DNA from: Campylobacter magnus | GTDB lineage: Bacteria; Campylobacterota; Campylobacteria; Campylobacterales; Campylobacteraceae | NCBI RefSeq assembly: GCF_028649595.1 | Contig: NZ_JAQSLK010000003.1 | Location: 1-64,000 of the forward strand | DNA length: 64,000 nucleotides | Direction: 5' to 3' | Shown: positions 35,764-44,688 of the stretch, piece by piece | Position numbering within the stretch: position 1 is the stretch's first letter | Layout: each line of letters opens with the position of its first letter | Position numbers and translations under genes: made by a program | The notes under the pieces: generated by a model | Database searches by the model: none | Seen by the model: the letters and a program-made list of their open reading frames with translations, nothing else | What the model was told of the DNA's origin: nothing

Positions 35764-36324
35764 ATGAAAAAAATATTAGTAAGTAGTTTACTTGGCTCAG
35801 CATTAGCCTTTAATGTTGTATGTGGAGAAGAATTAAGCCAAACGACTAATCAGTATTTAGAATTTTTAAGACTTGCCGAGGGTAATCCTTGTGATATACC
35901 TGATAGCGAACAATGTTTTAACGATGCAAAAGAGGCTTGTTCGGATTGGGGAGATGATAAAGCGACTTGTATAAACCTTTTCATAAGCAGGAATAATACA
36001 GCTTCTTATCAAAGTGAATACGCCGATGGTGCTAATAGGTTTGTTAAAGAAATTTTTACTGGCAATTTTACAAATGAAAAACAAAAAACTTTAAGCTCTT
36101 TTTTACAAGAATATAAAAATAGTGGCTATAAACCTGAGTATTTTCTTTTAGATAGGCAAATTGATGGCAAAACAAATTTGGAATATATTTCACAAAAAAA
36201 TCTAACAAAAATTGCCACAGAAATTCGTAATGTTTTTGGCTCTTTACAAAATAATCAAGCGTTAAATGAATATGCGAAAAACAATAAAATAAAAGATAAC
36301 ATTAAAAAAATTCTTTTTGAATAG
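35764..36324 (+). CDS. secreted low-GC hypothetical protein
   Basis: This 186-residue protein has a signal peptide (KKILVSSLLGSALAFNVVCG). Four cysteines cluster at residues 38-77 (NPCDIPDSEQCFNDAKEACSD, then KATCINLF), suggesting two disulfides. The remainder is Asn/Lys-rich and helical. Base composition is lower in GC than the neighbours, and the gene sits alone between repeats, so it could be acquired. I recognise no family. Confidence 0.7.
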   Translation: MKKILVSSLLGSALAFNVVCGEELSQTTNQYLEFLRLAEGNPCDIPDSEQCFNDAKEACSDWGDDKATCINLFISRNNTASYQSEYADGANRFVKEIFTGNFTNEKQKTLSSFLQEYKNSGYKPEYFLLDRQIDGKTNLEYISQKNLTKIATEIRNVFGSLQNNQALNEYAKNNKIKDNIKKILFE

Positions 36325-36457
36325 AAAAAATGTTTAAATATAAATTTTCAATATTTTAATTTTTATCTCTCAAATTATATCAGCTCAATCTGCCGATATG
36401 GAATTCTAGATTTATATCTAGAATTCCCTAAAGTTTTTAAAAATAGCTTAGAAAGAC

Positions 36458-37312
36458 TTATTTTTTCTTATCTTCTATTTTTTTAAGGCCTTCATTGCGA
36501 AGTGTTTTTGCCATGATAGCGATTTCTTGTGAGCCTGTTTTTACAAGCTTTTCATCAACTTCTAGCTCTTTTTTACTGATCTTTTTAGGATAGTCAATGC
36601 GAGCTAGAATCGATTTTATTGTATTTAATCTAGCTTTTTTCTTATCATTGCTAACAATAATAGTCCACGGTGCAAAATCAGTATTTGATGCTAGTAGCAT
36701 TGAGTATTTTGCTAGGGTGTATTGCTCCCAAAGAATTTGGCTTTGTTGATCGACTGGCGAGAGTTTGTATTGTTTTAGTGGGTCGTCCTTGCGGCTATCA
36801 AAACGAGCTTTTTGCTCTTCTTTGCTAACTGAGAAGTAGAACTTAAACAAAATTATGCCAGAGTTTACTAGCATTTCTTCTAGTTTTGGCACTTGGCGCA
36901 AAAACATATTGTGCTCTTCGTTGGTACAAAAGCCCATCACAGGCTCAACGCCACCACGGTTATACCAACTACGATCAAAGATCACGATTTCGCCTGCGCT
37001 AGGCAGGTGTTTTATGTAGCGTTGAAAATACCATTGTGTGCGCTCTACATCGCTTGGTTTTTCAAGCGCTACCACGCGACACCCACGAGGATTTAAGTGC
37101 TCGGTGATGCGTTTGATCGTGCCACCCTTACCAGCTGCATCGCGGCCTTCTGTGAGGATTAGCACCTTTAGGCCTTTTTCTTTTACATAGCTTTGAAGTT
37201 TAAGTAGCTCAATTTGAAGTTTTACAAGCTCTTTTTCATATTTAAGCTTTTTCTTTTTTACCTTGATGGTAACATATTTGCTTTCTTTGTCTTTTTTGAT
37301 TTCCTCAGACAT
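36458..37312 (-). CDS. ppk2: polyphosphate kinase 2
   Basis: This 284-residue PPK2 enzyme moves phosphate between polyphosphate and nucleoside diphosphates. Motifs are LTEGRDAAGKGGTIKRI (Walker A), LEKPSDVERTQWYFQRYIKHLP, FDRSWYNRGGVEPVMGFC (Walker B/lid) and KFYFSVSKEEQKARF. It is a single-domain class I-type PPK2. The N-terminus is Lys-rich. Confidence 0.92.
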   Translation of the reverse strand: MSEEIKKDKESKYVTIKVKKKKLKYEKELVKLQIELLKLQSYVKEKGLKVLILTEGRDAAGKGGTIKRITEHLNPRGCRVVALEKPSDVERTQWYFQRYIKHLPSAGEIVIFDRSWYNRGGVEPVMGFCTNEEHNMFLRQVPKLEEMLVNSGIILFKFYFSVSKEEQKARFDSRKDDPLKQYKLSPVDQQSQILWEQYTLAKYSMLLASNTDFAPWTIIVSNDKKKARLNTIKSILARIDYPKKISKKELEVDEKLVKTGSQEIAIMAKTLRNEGLKKIEDKKK

Positions 37313-37414
37313 TTTTGCTCCTTTGCGAAAAATTTAGAAATTTTAGCTAATATTTACAAAGTTTTGCTAAAAATGTATTTAAATTTACGAATTTTTCAAA
37401 AAAGTGTTAAAAAA

Positions 37415-39109
37415 ATGTTACGAATTTTTACAATTTTTATTAGTTTTTGGTTCAGTTTTGCTTTTAGCGCTGAACTAGACAAAGATAGTGCCTTTAAATT
37501 TAGTGCTAAGAGCGTAGGCGGTGGCTTTGAGCTTGGCATAAACTTTGATAAAAGTGTGTATCTTTATGCTGATAAACTAAAAGTATCAGTAGAAAATAAC
37601 GATATAAGCGCACTTTTGGAGCTACCAAAGCCAGCAAATAACGAACTTAATGAAAGCTTTAATATTTTTATCCCCATGGGGATATTAAAAGGCTTTGATG
37701 ATAAAAAGAGCAATGTAATAGTCGCATTTCAGGGCTGTTCGCATACTGGATTTTGCTATGCGCCGATGAGAAGTGAGTTTAGGCTCTCTCTGCTCCCACC
37801 AAAGGTGCTTGAAACTAAGCTAAATATAGTAAATGCTCCAAACCAACCTAGCAAAACCAGCCTCAGTAGTGATGAACAAATCGCAAACGAACTTAGCAAA
37901 AGCTCGTTTTTTTGGATACTAGCTAGCTTTTTTGGCTATGGAATTTTACTTAGCCTTACTCCGTGCGTGCTACCTATGGTGCCTGTGCTAAGTGGCATCA
38001 TCGTAGCAAAAGCAAGTAGTGGCGCAAGCAGGGGCGCAAAACTGCTAGCAAGCCTAGAATATGTGCTAGCAATGAGCGTAGCAAATGCTGTGCTTGGCGT
38101 GCTTGCAGCTACTTTGGGTGCTGGGCTTGCAGCTTACTTGCAGCAGCCTATTTTTATTATTTTTGGCACTATTATTTTTGTGCTTTTAGCAGTTCTTATT
38201 TTTAGCTCACACTCAGCCATTTTTGTTAGATTTAATAACTTCTTAAACGCCAAAGCTGGCGCATTTTCAGGGCATTTTGGAGTGATTTTCATGGGGGCTA
38301 TTTCAGCCCTTATCCTAAGTCCTTGCGTAGCAGCACCTTTGGCTGGGGCTTTGCTTTATATAGCAGGTTCTGGGGATATTTTGCTTGGTGGATTTGCGCT
38401 TTTTGCGCTTGGGCTTGGTATGGGAGCACCGCTACTTGCTATTGGTGCTGGTTTTGCTAGTATGCCTAGACCTGGGGCTTGGATGATGAAAATCACGCAG
38501 ATTTTTGGCTTTGTTATGCTTGGGGTTGCTATTTGGCTGCTTTCTCGCATTATAGGTGATTTTGCGTGGATTTTATACGGACTTTTGGGAGTTTTTGCTG
38601 GGGTGTTTTTGGCTGATTTTAAGGCACCAGCAAATGCTATTGCTAGAGCATTTTTAGCTTTAAATCTTAGTTTTATAGCTGCTGGGCTTGCTTGTTTTAT
38701 GATTTTTGCTCTATCTTTTGGGGTAGGGAATTCTAGATTTAGCTCAAATGCTGCTGCAACTGAGCTAAAAGCAGATTTAAGCATAGATGATTTAAGCAAA
38801 CTTCAAGAAAAAATAAAAACTGCCTCAAAACCTGTAATAGTAGACTTTTGGGCGTCTTGGTGTGTAAATTGTATAGAGTTTGAAAAAGAACTTAGCAAAG
38901 ATGAGATGGCACAAAAATTGCTTAGTAATTTTGAAATCATCAAAGTAGATTTGAGCAATATGAGCGAAAAAAAACAAGGAATTCTAGAATTCTACTCTAT
39001 TTTTGGTCCGCCTGCTTTTTTGATTTTTAAAAGCGGTGAGCTTAGAAAAAAGATAATCGCCACGCCAAAAATGGATGAATTTAAAGAAATTCTAAAAGAA
39101 TTTTCATAG
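37415..39109 (+). CDS. dsbD: thiol:disulfide interchange protein DsbD
   Basis: This 564-residue protein carries electrons from thioredoxin to the periplasm. It has a signal peptide (from ATG 37415: LRIFTIFISFWFSFAFS), an N-terminal alpha domain with Cys108/Cys114 (FQGCSHTGFCYAP), the membrane domain with LTPCVLPMVP and LSPCVAAPLAG, and a C-terminal thioredoxin WASWCVNCIE. The full three-domain form is present. In-frame ATGs further upstream overlap the divergent ppk2 gene and lack a signal-peptide layout. An in-frame palindrome piece codes GNSRFSSN near residue 440. Confidence 0.92.
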   Translation: MLRIFTIFISFWFSFAFSAELDKDSAFKFSAKSVGGGFELGINFDKSVYLYADKLKVSVENNDISALLELPKPANNELNESFNIFIPMGILKGFDDKKSNVIVAFQGCSHTGFCYAPMRSEFRLSLLPPKVLETKLNIVNAPNQPSKTSLSSDEQIANELSKSSFFWILASFFGYGILLSLTPCVLPMVPVLSGIIVAKASSGASRGAKLLASLEYVLAMSVANAVLGVLAATLGAGLAAYLQQPIFIIFGTIIFVLLAVLIFSSHSAIFVRFNNFLNAKAGAFSGHFGVIFMGAISALILSPCVAAPLAGALLYIAGSGDILLGGFALFALGLGMGAPLLAIGAGFASMPRPGAWMMKITQIFGFVMLGVAIWLLSRIIGDFAWILYGLLGVFAGVFLADFKAPANAIARAFLALNLSFIAAGLACFMIFALSFGVGNSRFSSNAAATELKADLSIDDLSKLQEKIKTASKPVIVDFWASWCVNCIEFEKELSKDEMAQKLLSNFEIIKVDLSNMSEKKQGILEFYSIFGPPAFLIFKSGELRKKIIATPKMDEFKEILKEFS

Positions 39110-39181
39110 AAAATGCTTAATTTTTCATCTATTTAAAAAAAATTTGTGATAAAATAGCGTAAATATTTCAAAGGAGAAAAA

Positions 39182-39979
39182 ATGATTTTAAATGTTAAAA
39201 GCCCTATTCTTGGCTTTGAGGATGTTCGTAGTGTAGAGATTACCGAGCTTGAAAATGGTTTTTTTAAACTAACTAGCAAAGAGCGTGATGCTAACAAAGA
39301 GCCTGTGAGCTTCACTATTATTGATCCTTATGTAGTCCGTCCTGATTATGACTTTGAGCTTCCAACTCCATATCAAGTGCTAATGGATATAAACAATGAT
39401 AGCCAACTAAGAGTTTTTAACATGGTTATGTTATCTCGCACTATCGAAGAAAGTGGCGTAAACTTCCTAGCTCCACTTGTTTGTAATATGAATAACAATA
39501 CAATCAGCCAAGTAGTGCTTGATCCAAAGTTCTACCCAGAATACAGCCAAACTGAGAAAATCGGCACTTTGGTAAACAAAAATTTATTCACTGTAAAAGG
39601 TCCTATCCTAGGCTTTGAGGATATCACAAAGGTAGAAATCACTCCACTTGATAAGTTCTTTGTAACAATGAAAAGCGTAGAAAGTGGCGCAGAGCACAAA
39701 AACACAAGCTTTACGCTAATCAATCCTTATGTGCTAAGAAGTGATTATAGTTTTGATGTACCAACTCCGTATCAAGTGCTACTTGATATAAATGATAGAA
39801 GTGATCTAAGAGTCTATAACATGGTTATGCTAGGCAAAACTATCGGCGAGAGCGGTGTAAACTTCATCGCGCCTATCGTTTGTAATGTAAAAAACAACAC
39901 AATGGCTCAAATCGTCCTTGATCCAAAAGACTATGTAGAATACTCTCAAGCTGAGAAAATTTCTAACTTTTTAAGCTAG
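39182..39979 (+). CDS. fliW: tandem FliW (two fused FliW domains)
   Basis: FliW binds the regulator CsrA and flagellin in Campylobacter, and is normally about 130 residues. This 265-residue protein contains two complete copies: residues 1-131 (SPILGFEDVRSVEI ... LAPLVCNMNNNTISQVVLDP) and 136-265 (GPILGFEDITKVEI ... IAPIVCNVKNNTMAQIVLDP). The copies are clearly alike but not identical. AAAGGAGAAAAA precedes the ATG. It is followed by pilin-like genes. Confidence 0.93.
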   Translation: MILNVKSPILGFEDVRSVEITELENGFFKLTSKERDANKEPVSFTIIDPYVVRPDYDFELPTPYQVLMDINNDSQLRVFNMVMLSRTIEESGVNFLAPLVCNMNNNTISQVVLDPKFYPEYSQTEKIGTLVNKNLFTVKGPILGFEDITKVEITPLDKFFVTMKSVESGAEHKNTSFTLINPYVLRSDYSFDVPTPYQVLLDINDRSDLRVYNMVMLGKTIGESGVNFIAPIVCNVKNNTMAQIVLDPKDYVEYSQAEKISNFLS

Positions 39980-39986
39980 GTTTGAG

Positions 39987-40643
39987 ATGAAGGGGGCTTT
40001 TTCGCTTATTGAACTACTTTTAGCTATTGTTGTAGTGGGTGTTGCTGTAGCAGCTCTGCCTTTTATCGCTATTAGCACAGGCAAGGCAAATGTCCAAGCT
40101 GTGGTATCTGAGGTCGTTACTTCTAGTAGAATTTTCATCGATGATATACTCTCTGAGCCGTGGAATTCTGCTATTGCTGATGGTTTTACTGACAGCAGCG
40201 GAGCTGTGATGTATAGCGGAATTTTAGATGCGCAAAGTGGTGATGCCCGCTTTGCTGCTGGTACAAAAAAATACTTCAGCCGCACTCTAGCAAGAGCCAA
40301 AGACGGCAATGCTATACAAGCGGCAGGGGTGGGCTCGTGCAATTCTGGTATAAACTGCAAAGATGGAGCAAAGGCAGAGCTAAGTAAAGGCTCTAAAAAC
40401 GCCTTTGATTTTGATATCACAGCAGAAGTAAAGTTTATTAACATTGCTGAAACAACAACTGGCACAAATGGCATAAAAATCACAGCCACTTTTAGCGATA
40501 CAGCTACTACTACTGACCCAACAACAAATGCTATGCTAGTAAGCGCAACTGCTACTGGAAAAGGTGGAGGCGATATCATAGAAGGTGTTAATCAAATCAA
40601 GTTAAATGGCTTTGCTTTTAATATAGGAACAGAGTCACGATGA
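39987..40643 (+). CDS. prepilin-like protein 1
   Basis: This 218-residue protein begins with a type IV prepilin/pseudopilin leader (KGAFSLIELLLAIVVVGVA) with the cleavage-type F-S/T-L-x-E. The rest is a globular extracellular part with one CNSGINC pair. Together with the next two genes it looks like a minor pilin or pseudopilin cluster. It starts 7 bases after fliW. Confidence 0.75.
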   Translation: MKGAFSLIELLLAIVVVGVAVAALPFIAISTGKANVQAVVSEVVTSSRIFIDDILSEPWNSAIADGFTDSSGAVMYSGILDAQSGDARFAAGTKKYFSRTLARAKDGNAIQAAGVGSCNSGINCKDGAKAELSKGSKNAFDFDITAEVKFINIAETTTGTNGIKITATFSDTATTTDPTTNAMLVSATATGKGGGDIIEGVNQIKLNGFAFNIGTESR

Positions 40644-41560
40644 AAAAAGCATTTACTTTAGTAGAATTACTCTTTGTAATGGTGGTGCTTGCTATCATCG
40701 CTGGAGTAGGCACTGATATACTTCGCTCGCTATTTGACAACTATGCTGTAACTGCGCAAATCCACCGCCTAGAATCTGTGGCAAATAACGCTGCTGATAT
40801 GATAGCAACTAGGCTAGAAAAAAGAGTACCACAAACCACAGCTATAGAGACTAGCACAGATACTGGCGCAAAAAACTATGAGCCACTCTCAGCTATAGAT
40901 GCAAAGAACGGCAAGCTAGTGTTTTTTCGCAAAGCCTACGAGCTAGAGCGAAATTTCATCTCAGCCAAAAAAGGCGGAGCGGCAGCCCCTAGGACAAGCG
41001 GCTTTATAAGCGAACTAGAAACCACTACCAAAAGGGATAGTGGAAAGCTTGTAGATGAAGTAAAGTTTGTTAGCAAAGAAACTGATCTTACTGGCTTAAA
41101 TCTTGATAATTATGAGCTGTTTTTTAGCAATGATAGCAGTTTGCTGTATGAAAATAAAAGTGATCATTTTGGGCGCTACTATAGTGGCAACAAGTCTTTT
41201 GCCTATCAATGTACTCAGGGCAGCATAGGGTTCACAGAAGGCAAATTCACACTAGTACGTAACTGCCCAGCTAGCACTAGCAATAGCACTATCGTCCGTC
41301 CTAGCATGGCTGCGCTTATTCATAAGTATTATCTCTCAAAAGAGATAGATAAAATCTACTTAGAAGATAACAATCTATATCTAGACACCTGCGATATCAA
41401 GGGCGCTTGTAAAAAAAGCCTGCTAGCACCTAGTGTTAGCACCTTTCGCTTTAGTGCGCTTGGAAGTGATCCAAACATCGCTAGTACAATTGTTTTTAAA
41501 CTTTGCTTAGTAGAAAATGATGGCAAAGCCGAGGCTTGCCAAAGCAGGATAGTAAGATAA
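40640..41560 (+). CDS. prepilin-like protein 2
   Basis: This 306-residue protein begins KKAFTLVELLFVMVVLAIIAG, a typical N-methylated pilin leader. The long C-terminal domain has several cysteines (YQCTQGS, VRNCPAS, TCDIKGACKK). It overlaps the previous gene by four bases. Size suits a minor pseudopilin or PilW-like protein. Its assembly ATPase is not in this window. Confidence 0.75.
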   Translation: MKKAFTLVELLFVMVVLAIIAGVGTDILRSLFDNYAVTAQIHRLESVANNAADMIATRLEKRVPQTTAIETSTDTGAKNYEPLSAIDAKNGKLVFFRKAYELERNFISAKKGGAAAPRTSGFISELETTTKRDSGKLVDEVKFVSKETDLTGLNLDNYELFFSNDSSLLYENKSDHFGRYYSGNKSFAYQCTQGSIGFTEGKFTLVRNCPASTSNSTIVRPSMAALIHKYYLSKEIDKIYLEDNNLYLDTCDIKGACKKSLLAPSVSTFRFSALGSDPNIASTIVFKLCLVENDGKAEACQSRIVR

Positions 41561-41569
41561 GGGGGCGAC

Positions 41570-42013
41570 ATGAAAAAGGGATTTTCACTCATTTTAGCGA
41601 TTATTTTTATCTTGCTAGTAGCTAGCATAGGTGCGCTAAGTATGGCTATTTCATCATCTAGCGCAAAGACTAGCGTTAATCTTTTTATTCACGAACAAGC
41701 CAAGCTTTTAGCTGACGGAGCAGCTGAGTATGCCATTATGAAAGTCCAGCAAAATGACTTTACTGCTACCTGCGTGGATGAAATAGAGATAAATTATCCA
41801 AATGACACAAGCCCAACTTTTAGAGCAAATATTTCTATTACCTACATAGGCGATAAAGATACGATAAAAAACTGCGCTAATAGAATAGAAAGCGATAAAA
41901 CAGGACTTCAATCAATCATCATCTCAGGTCAAGTAAGAAGCCTTTTAGATGAGAAAGCGAATAATTTTAGAGAAAATTTTGCTTACTCATTTACTACCAC
42001 GCAAATACCATAA
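41570..42013 (+). CDS. PilX-like prepilin-like protein 3
   Basis: This 147-residue protein begins KKGFSLILAIIFILLVASIGALSMA, with Ile in place of the usual +5 Glu, as in PilX/GspK-type minor pilins. Residues about 30-55 (KTSVNLFIHEQAKLLADGAAEYA) are helical. It follows prepilin 2 by nine bases in the same operon. Confidence 0.72.
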   Translation: MKKGFSLILAIIFILLVASIGALSMAISSSSAKTSVNLFIHEQAKLLADGAAEYAIMKVQQNDFTATCVDEIEINYPNDTSPTFRANISITYIGDKDTIKNCANRIESDKTGLQSIIISGQVRSLLDEKANNFRENFAYSFTTTQIP

Positions 42014-42092
42014 AATCTAGAATTGAATTCTAGATTTTGCACTTAAAAAGAGAATAGAATTTGCTTGTAATCCTTAAAGCAAAGGAGAGAAA

Positions 42093-42494
42093 ATGAACAT
42101 TTACGACTCAGTTATCGCTAGGGTTTCAAATGGCAAATATGGCAGTATTAGCGATTATTTCACAGGGCAAAATAATGTTAATTTTGAAAAAAGCCTAGAT
42201 ACTTTTAAAGACTTGCTTGACAAGGCTGAAAAAGCTGACACCACAGGCGTAATCAGCGATGCTATCAAAGAAGCAAAAGAGAGTCTTGAGGGCATAGAAG
42301 CCATGAATAAAAGCGATGAGCTAGCCACAACTTTCAAAAAGCTTGAAGCGCAAGCCAAAAAAGATGAAGAGATGTTTAAGACCTTTGATTTCATGCAGCT
42401 AATGACTCAGCTCATGTATGGCACAAATGACGAGAGTGAAAAAAGCAAGCTGTATCAAAAAATGAACGAGCTAGCAGCAAGCGTGAAAAAATAA
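42093..42494 (+). CDS. hypothetical acidic helical protein (133 aa)
   Basis: This 133-residue cytoplasmic protein (MNIYDSVIARVSNGKYGSIS...) is rich in Lys/Glu/Asp and predicted helical, with no signal peptide. AAAGGAGAGAAA precedes the ATG. It lies after the pilin-like genes and before YjfB-type genes, so a motility or surface role is possible. I recognise no family. Confidence 0.65.
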   Translation: MNIYDSVIARVSNGKYGSISDYFTGQNNVNFEKSLDTFKDLLDKAEKADTTGVISDAIKEAKESLEGIEAMNKSDELATTFKKLEAQAKKDEEMFKTFDFMQLMTQLMYGTNDESEKSKLYQKMNELAASVKK

Positions 42495-42714
42495 AAGCTA
42501 AATCTAGAATTCCTAGATAAGAAATTACATAAAACAACTAGGAATTCTAGAATTCCTAGATAAAAATAGTTGAAATTCTAGAATTCCTAGATAAAAAATT
42601 ACATAAAACAACTAGGAATTCTAGAATTCCTAGATAAAAATAGTTGAAATTCTAGAATTCCTACCTAGATAAAAATCACCTAAAATAACAAGGAATTCTA
42701 GAATTCCTAAGCCC
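42495..42714. repeat. tandem palindrome array
   Basis: Units of the type CTAGAATTCCTAGATAAAAA followed by TTGAAATT or ACATAAAACAACTAGGAATT repeat several times with nearly identical spacers of roughly 40-60 bases. A similar array lies beyond the YjfB pair at 43118-43263. Confidence 0.8.
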
Positions 42715-42864
42715 TTAGGCTTTTACATCAAAAACATTTTTTAGTATATTTATAATGTTCTCACCTTGAGTGCTTTGAGCCTTTTTAGCTGGTGTGCTAG
42801 CTAGGTTAGTTTGCGCAGGTTGTGGGGCAGACACACTAGGCGTAGAGCTTGATATATTCATCAT
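42715..42864 (-). CDS. small YjfB-like paralogue (49 aa)
   Basis: The frame encodes MMNISSSTPSVSAPQPAQTN and ends NIINILKNVFDVKA, echoing VMNILNNTLDIRV of the adjacent upstream gene. Its start shares a base with that gene's TGA, so they are coupled. It is probably a shortened duplicate. The product is too short for standard gene callers. Confidence 0.6.
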   Translation of the reverse strand: MMNISSSTPSVSAPQPAQTNLASTPAKKAQSTQGENIINILKNVFDVKA

Positions 42865-43064
42865 CACACCCTTATATCAAGTGTGTTATTAAGTATATTC
42901 ATCACAGCTTGCCCCTCTATCTCCATAGCTGCTTTCATCACATTAGTTTGCGCGCCAAGAGCCATTTGAGCTGTACTCATCTCAGCCTGATTCATTGCTA
43001 CATCAGCACCTTTGCTAGCAGAGCTTACTGGAGTGTAAGCTGGACTTGATACTGGATTTATCAT
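42864..43064 (-). CDS. YjfB-family putative motility protein
   Basis: The 66-residue protein has the pattern of PF14070 (YjfB putative motility protein): Ala/Met-rich middle (MNQAEMSTAQMALGAQTNVM) followed by KAAMEIEGQAVMNILN. AAAAGGAGCAAAA precedes the ATG. Flagellar-type genes here (FliW, FlxA-like) agree with the assignment. Confidence 0.72.
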   Translation of the reverse strand: MINPVSSPAYTPVSSASKGADVAMNQAEMSTAQMALGAQTNVMKAAMEIEGQAVMNILNNTLDIRV

Positions 43065-43117
43065 TTTTGCTCCTTTTTGGTTTTATATAAATATCGTCAA
43101 ATAAAAACGAAATTTTA

Positions 43118-43263
43118 GTCCTAAAATTCTAGAATTCCTAGCCAAATCTAGAATTCCTAGATGAAAAATCGCCTAAAATAACAAGGAATTCTAGAATTCC
43201 CTAGCCAAATCTAGAATTCCTAGATAAAAAATCGCTTAAAATAACAAGGAATTCTAGAATTCC
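43118..43263. repeat. second tandem palindrome array
   Basis: Two or three copies of a 58-base-scale unit (AATCTAGAATTCCTAGATRAA, AAATCGCYTAAAATAACAAGG and the palindrome) separate the YjfB gene from the end of purM. Confidence 0.8.
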
Positions 43264-44247
43264 CTAGCAGTAGCTAACACCACTGCCCTCTACTATCTCG
43301 CCGATGACGTAGCCATCGCTTGCTTTTAGGACTTTGTCTACATTTTGTTTTGGCACTACTAGCACCATGCCAACGCCACAGTTAAAGGTTCTGCGCATTT
43401 CGCTTTTTTCTACTTGGCTGCTTAGTAGCTCGTAGATTGCAGGGGCTTTGATAGCGGCCTCATCTACCTTTGCGCCAAGCGTCTTTGGCAGCACTCTAGG
43501 CAGATTTTCTAGTATTCCGCCGCCTGTGATATGCGCTAGAGCTGAGATATGCTCTTTTAGTGTCAAAAACTCTTTTACATAAATCCTAGTAGGCTCTAGT
43601 AGCACCTCGCCTAAAGTGCGTCCATCAAACTCGCTTTTTAAATCAAGCCCAAGCTTTTTGATCACAGCTCTAGCTAGTGAAAAGCCATTTGAGTGAAGTC
43701 CAGTGCTAGGCAAAGCTACCAAAACATCGCCACATCGCACAAACTCACGCCTATCTATTTGCCCACGCTCAGCAATTCCCACCGCAAAGCCAGCTAGGTC
43801 AAAGTCGCCTACTTCATACATGCTAGGCATTTCAGCTGTCTCGCCACCCACTAGCGCGCAGCCTGCTTGCTTGCAGCCCTGGGCTATACCTGCTACTACG
43901 GCTTTTGCGTCATTTATATCTAAAGCACCTGTAGCATAGTAATCTAGAAAAAATAGTGGCTTGCCAAAATTACAAATCAAATCATTTACGCACATTGCTA
44001 CTAGATCAATTCCCACGGTGTCAAACTTATCATAGTCTATGGCTAGGCGCAGTTTCGTGCCTACGCCATCTGTGGCTGAGAGTAGCACAGGCTCTTTATA
44101 CCCGCTAGGCAGCGCAAAAGCCCCAGAAAACGAGCCGATACCACCTATACAATGCTCATTTTGCGTGCTAGCAACAAGCGGTTTTATCGCCTCTACAAAA
44201 CTATTTCCAGCGTCTATATCAACGCCTGCTTCTTTGTATGAAATCAT
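43264..44247 (-). CDS. purM: phosphoribosylformylglycinamidine cyclo-ligase
   Basis: This 327-residue enzyme makes AIR in purine synthesis. It has MISYKEAGVDIDAGN, GTKLRLAIDYDKFDTVGIDLVAM-type segments (partly quoted), ALVGGETAEMPSMY and LPSTGLHSNGFSLAR. ATG 44247 follows GGAAAAACA; the nine extra in-frame residues upstream are unsupported. The stop lies in a palindrome cluster. Confidence 0.95.
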   Translation of the reverse strand: MISYKEAGVDIDAGNSFVEAIKPLVASTQNEHCIGGIGSFSGAFALPSGYKEPVLLSATDGVGTKLRLAIDYDKFDTVGIDLVAMCVNDLICNFGKPLFFLDYYATGALDINDAKAVVAGIAQGCKQAGCALVGGETAEMPSMYEVGDFDLAGFAVGIAERGQIDRREFVRCGDVLVALPSTGLHSNGFSLARAVIKKLGLDLKSEFDGRTLGEVLLEPTRIYVKEFLTLKEHISALAHITGGGILENLPRVLPKTLGAKVDEAAIKAPAIYELLSSQVEKSEMRRTFNCGVGMVLVVPKQNVDKVLKASDGYVIGEIVEGSGVSYC

Positions 44248-44331
44248 TGTTTTTCCTTTAAATAATGTTCGCATTCTAGCTAAAATTCGCTGTAAATATG
44301 CTAAAATTGCGCATACATTAAAGGAGAAAAA

Positions 44332-44688
44332 ATGAATTATCCAAAAGCAATAGGACCTTATAGCGCATTTGTAGATGCTGGTGAGTTTGTATTTTGCTCA
44401 GGGCAAATTCCACTAGACCCTGCTAGTGGCGAGATAGTTGGCAACTCAGCAGCCGAGCAAGCTGAACAAGCCCTAAAAAATGTAGAAGGCGTGCTAGCAG
44501 CAGCAGGACTTAGCACCAAAAATGTAGTAAAAACCACTGTTTTTCTAGCTGATATTGCAGACTTTGCTGCTGTAAATGAAGTATATGCAAGGCATTTTAG
44601 CGAGCCTTTCCCAGCGCGCTCTGCACTTCAAGTAGGAGCCTTGCCAAAAGGCGCAAAGGTAGAAATAGAAGTAATTGCTAAAAAATAA
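44332..44688 (+). CDS. ridA: reactive intermediate/imine deaminase RidA
   Basis: This 118-residue YjgF/Rid protein hydrolyses reactive enamines and imines. Motifs are AIGPYSAFVDAGEFVFCSGQ, PLDPASGEIVG, and the arginine region FPARSALQVGALPKGAKVEIE (Arg in PARS). AAAGGAGAAAAA precedes the ATG. The stop overlaps the coaE ATG (TAATG). Confidence 0.93.
   Translation: MNYPKAIGPYSAFVDAGEFVFCSGQIPLDPASGEIVGNSAAEQAEQALKNVEGVLAAAGLSTKNVVKTTVFLADIADFAAVNEVYARHFSEPFPARSALQVGALPKGAKVEIEVIAKK

Noticed and set aside
40640-42013. Prepilin genes as phage tail or adhesin genes
   Set aside because: N-terminal leaders with FTLVE/FSLI patterns and hydrophobic helices are specific to pilin-like proteins.
42495-43263. 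CRISPR-like arrays of short repeats
   Set aside because: The repeating unit is a palindrome with nearly identical intervening bases; there are no unique equal-length spacers and no cas genes.
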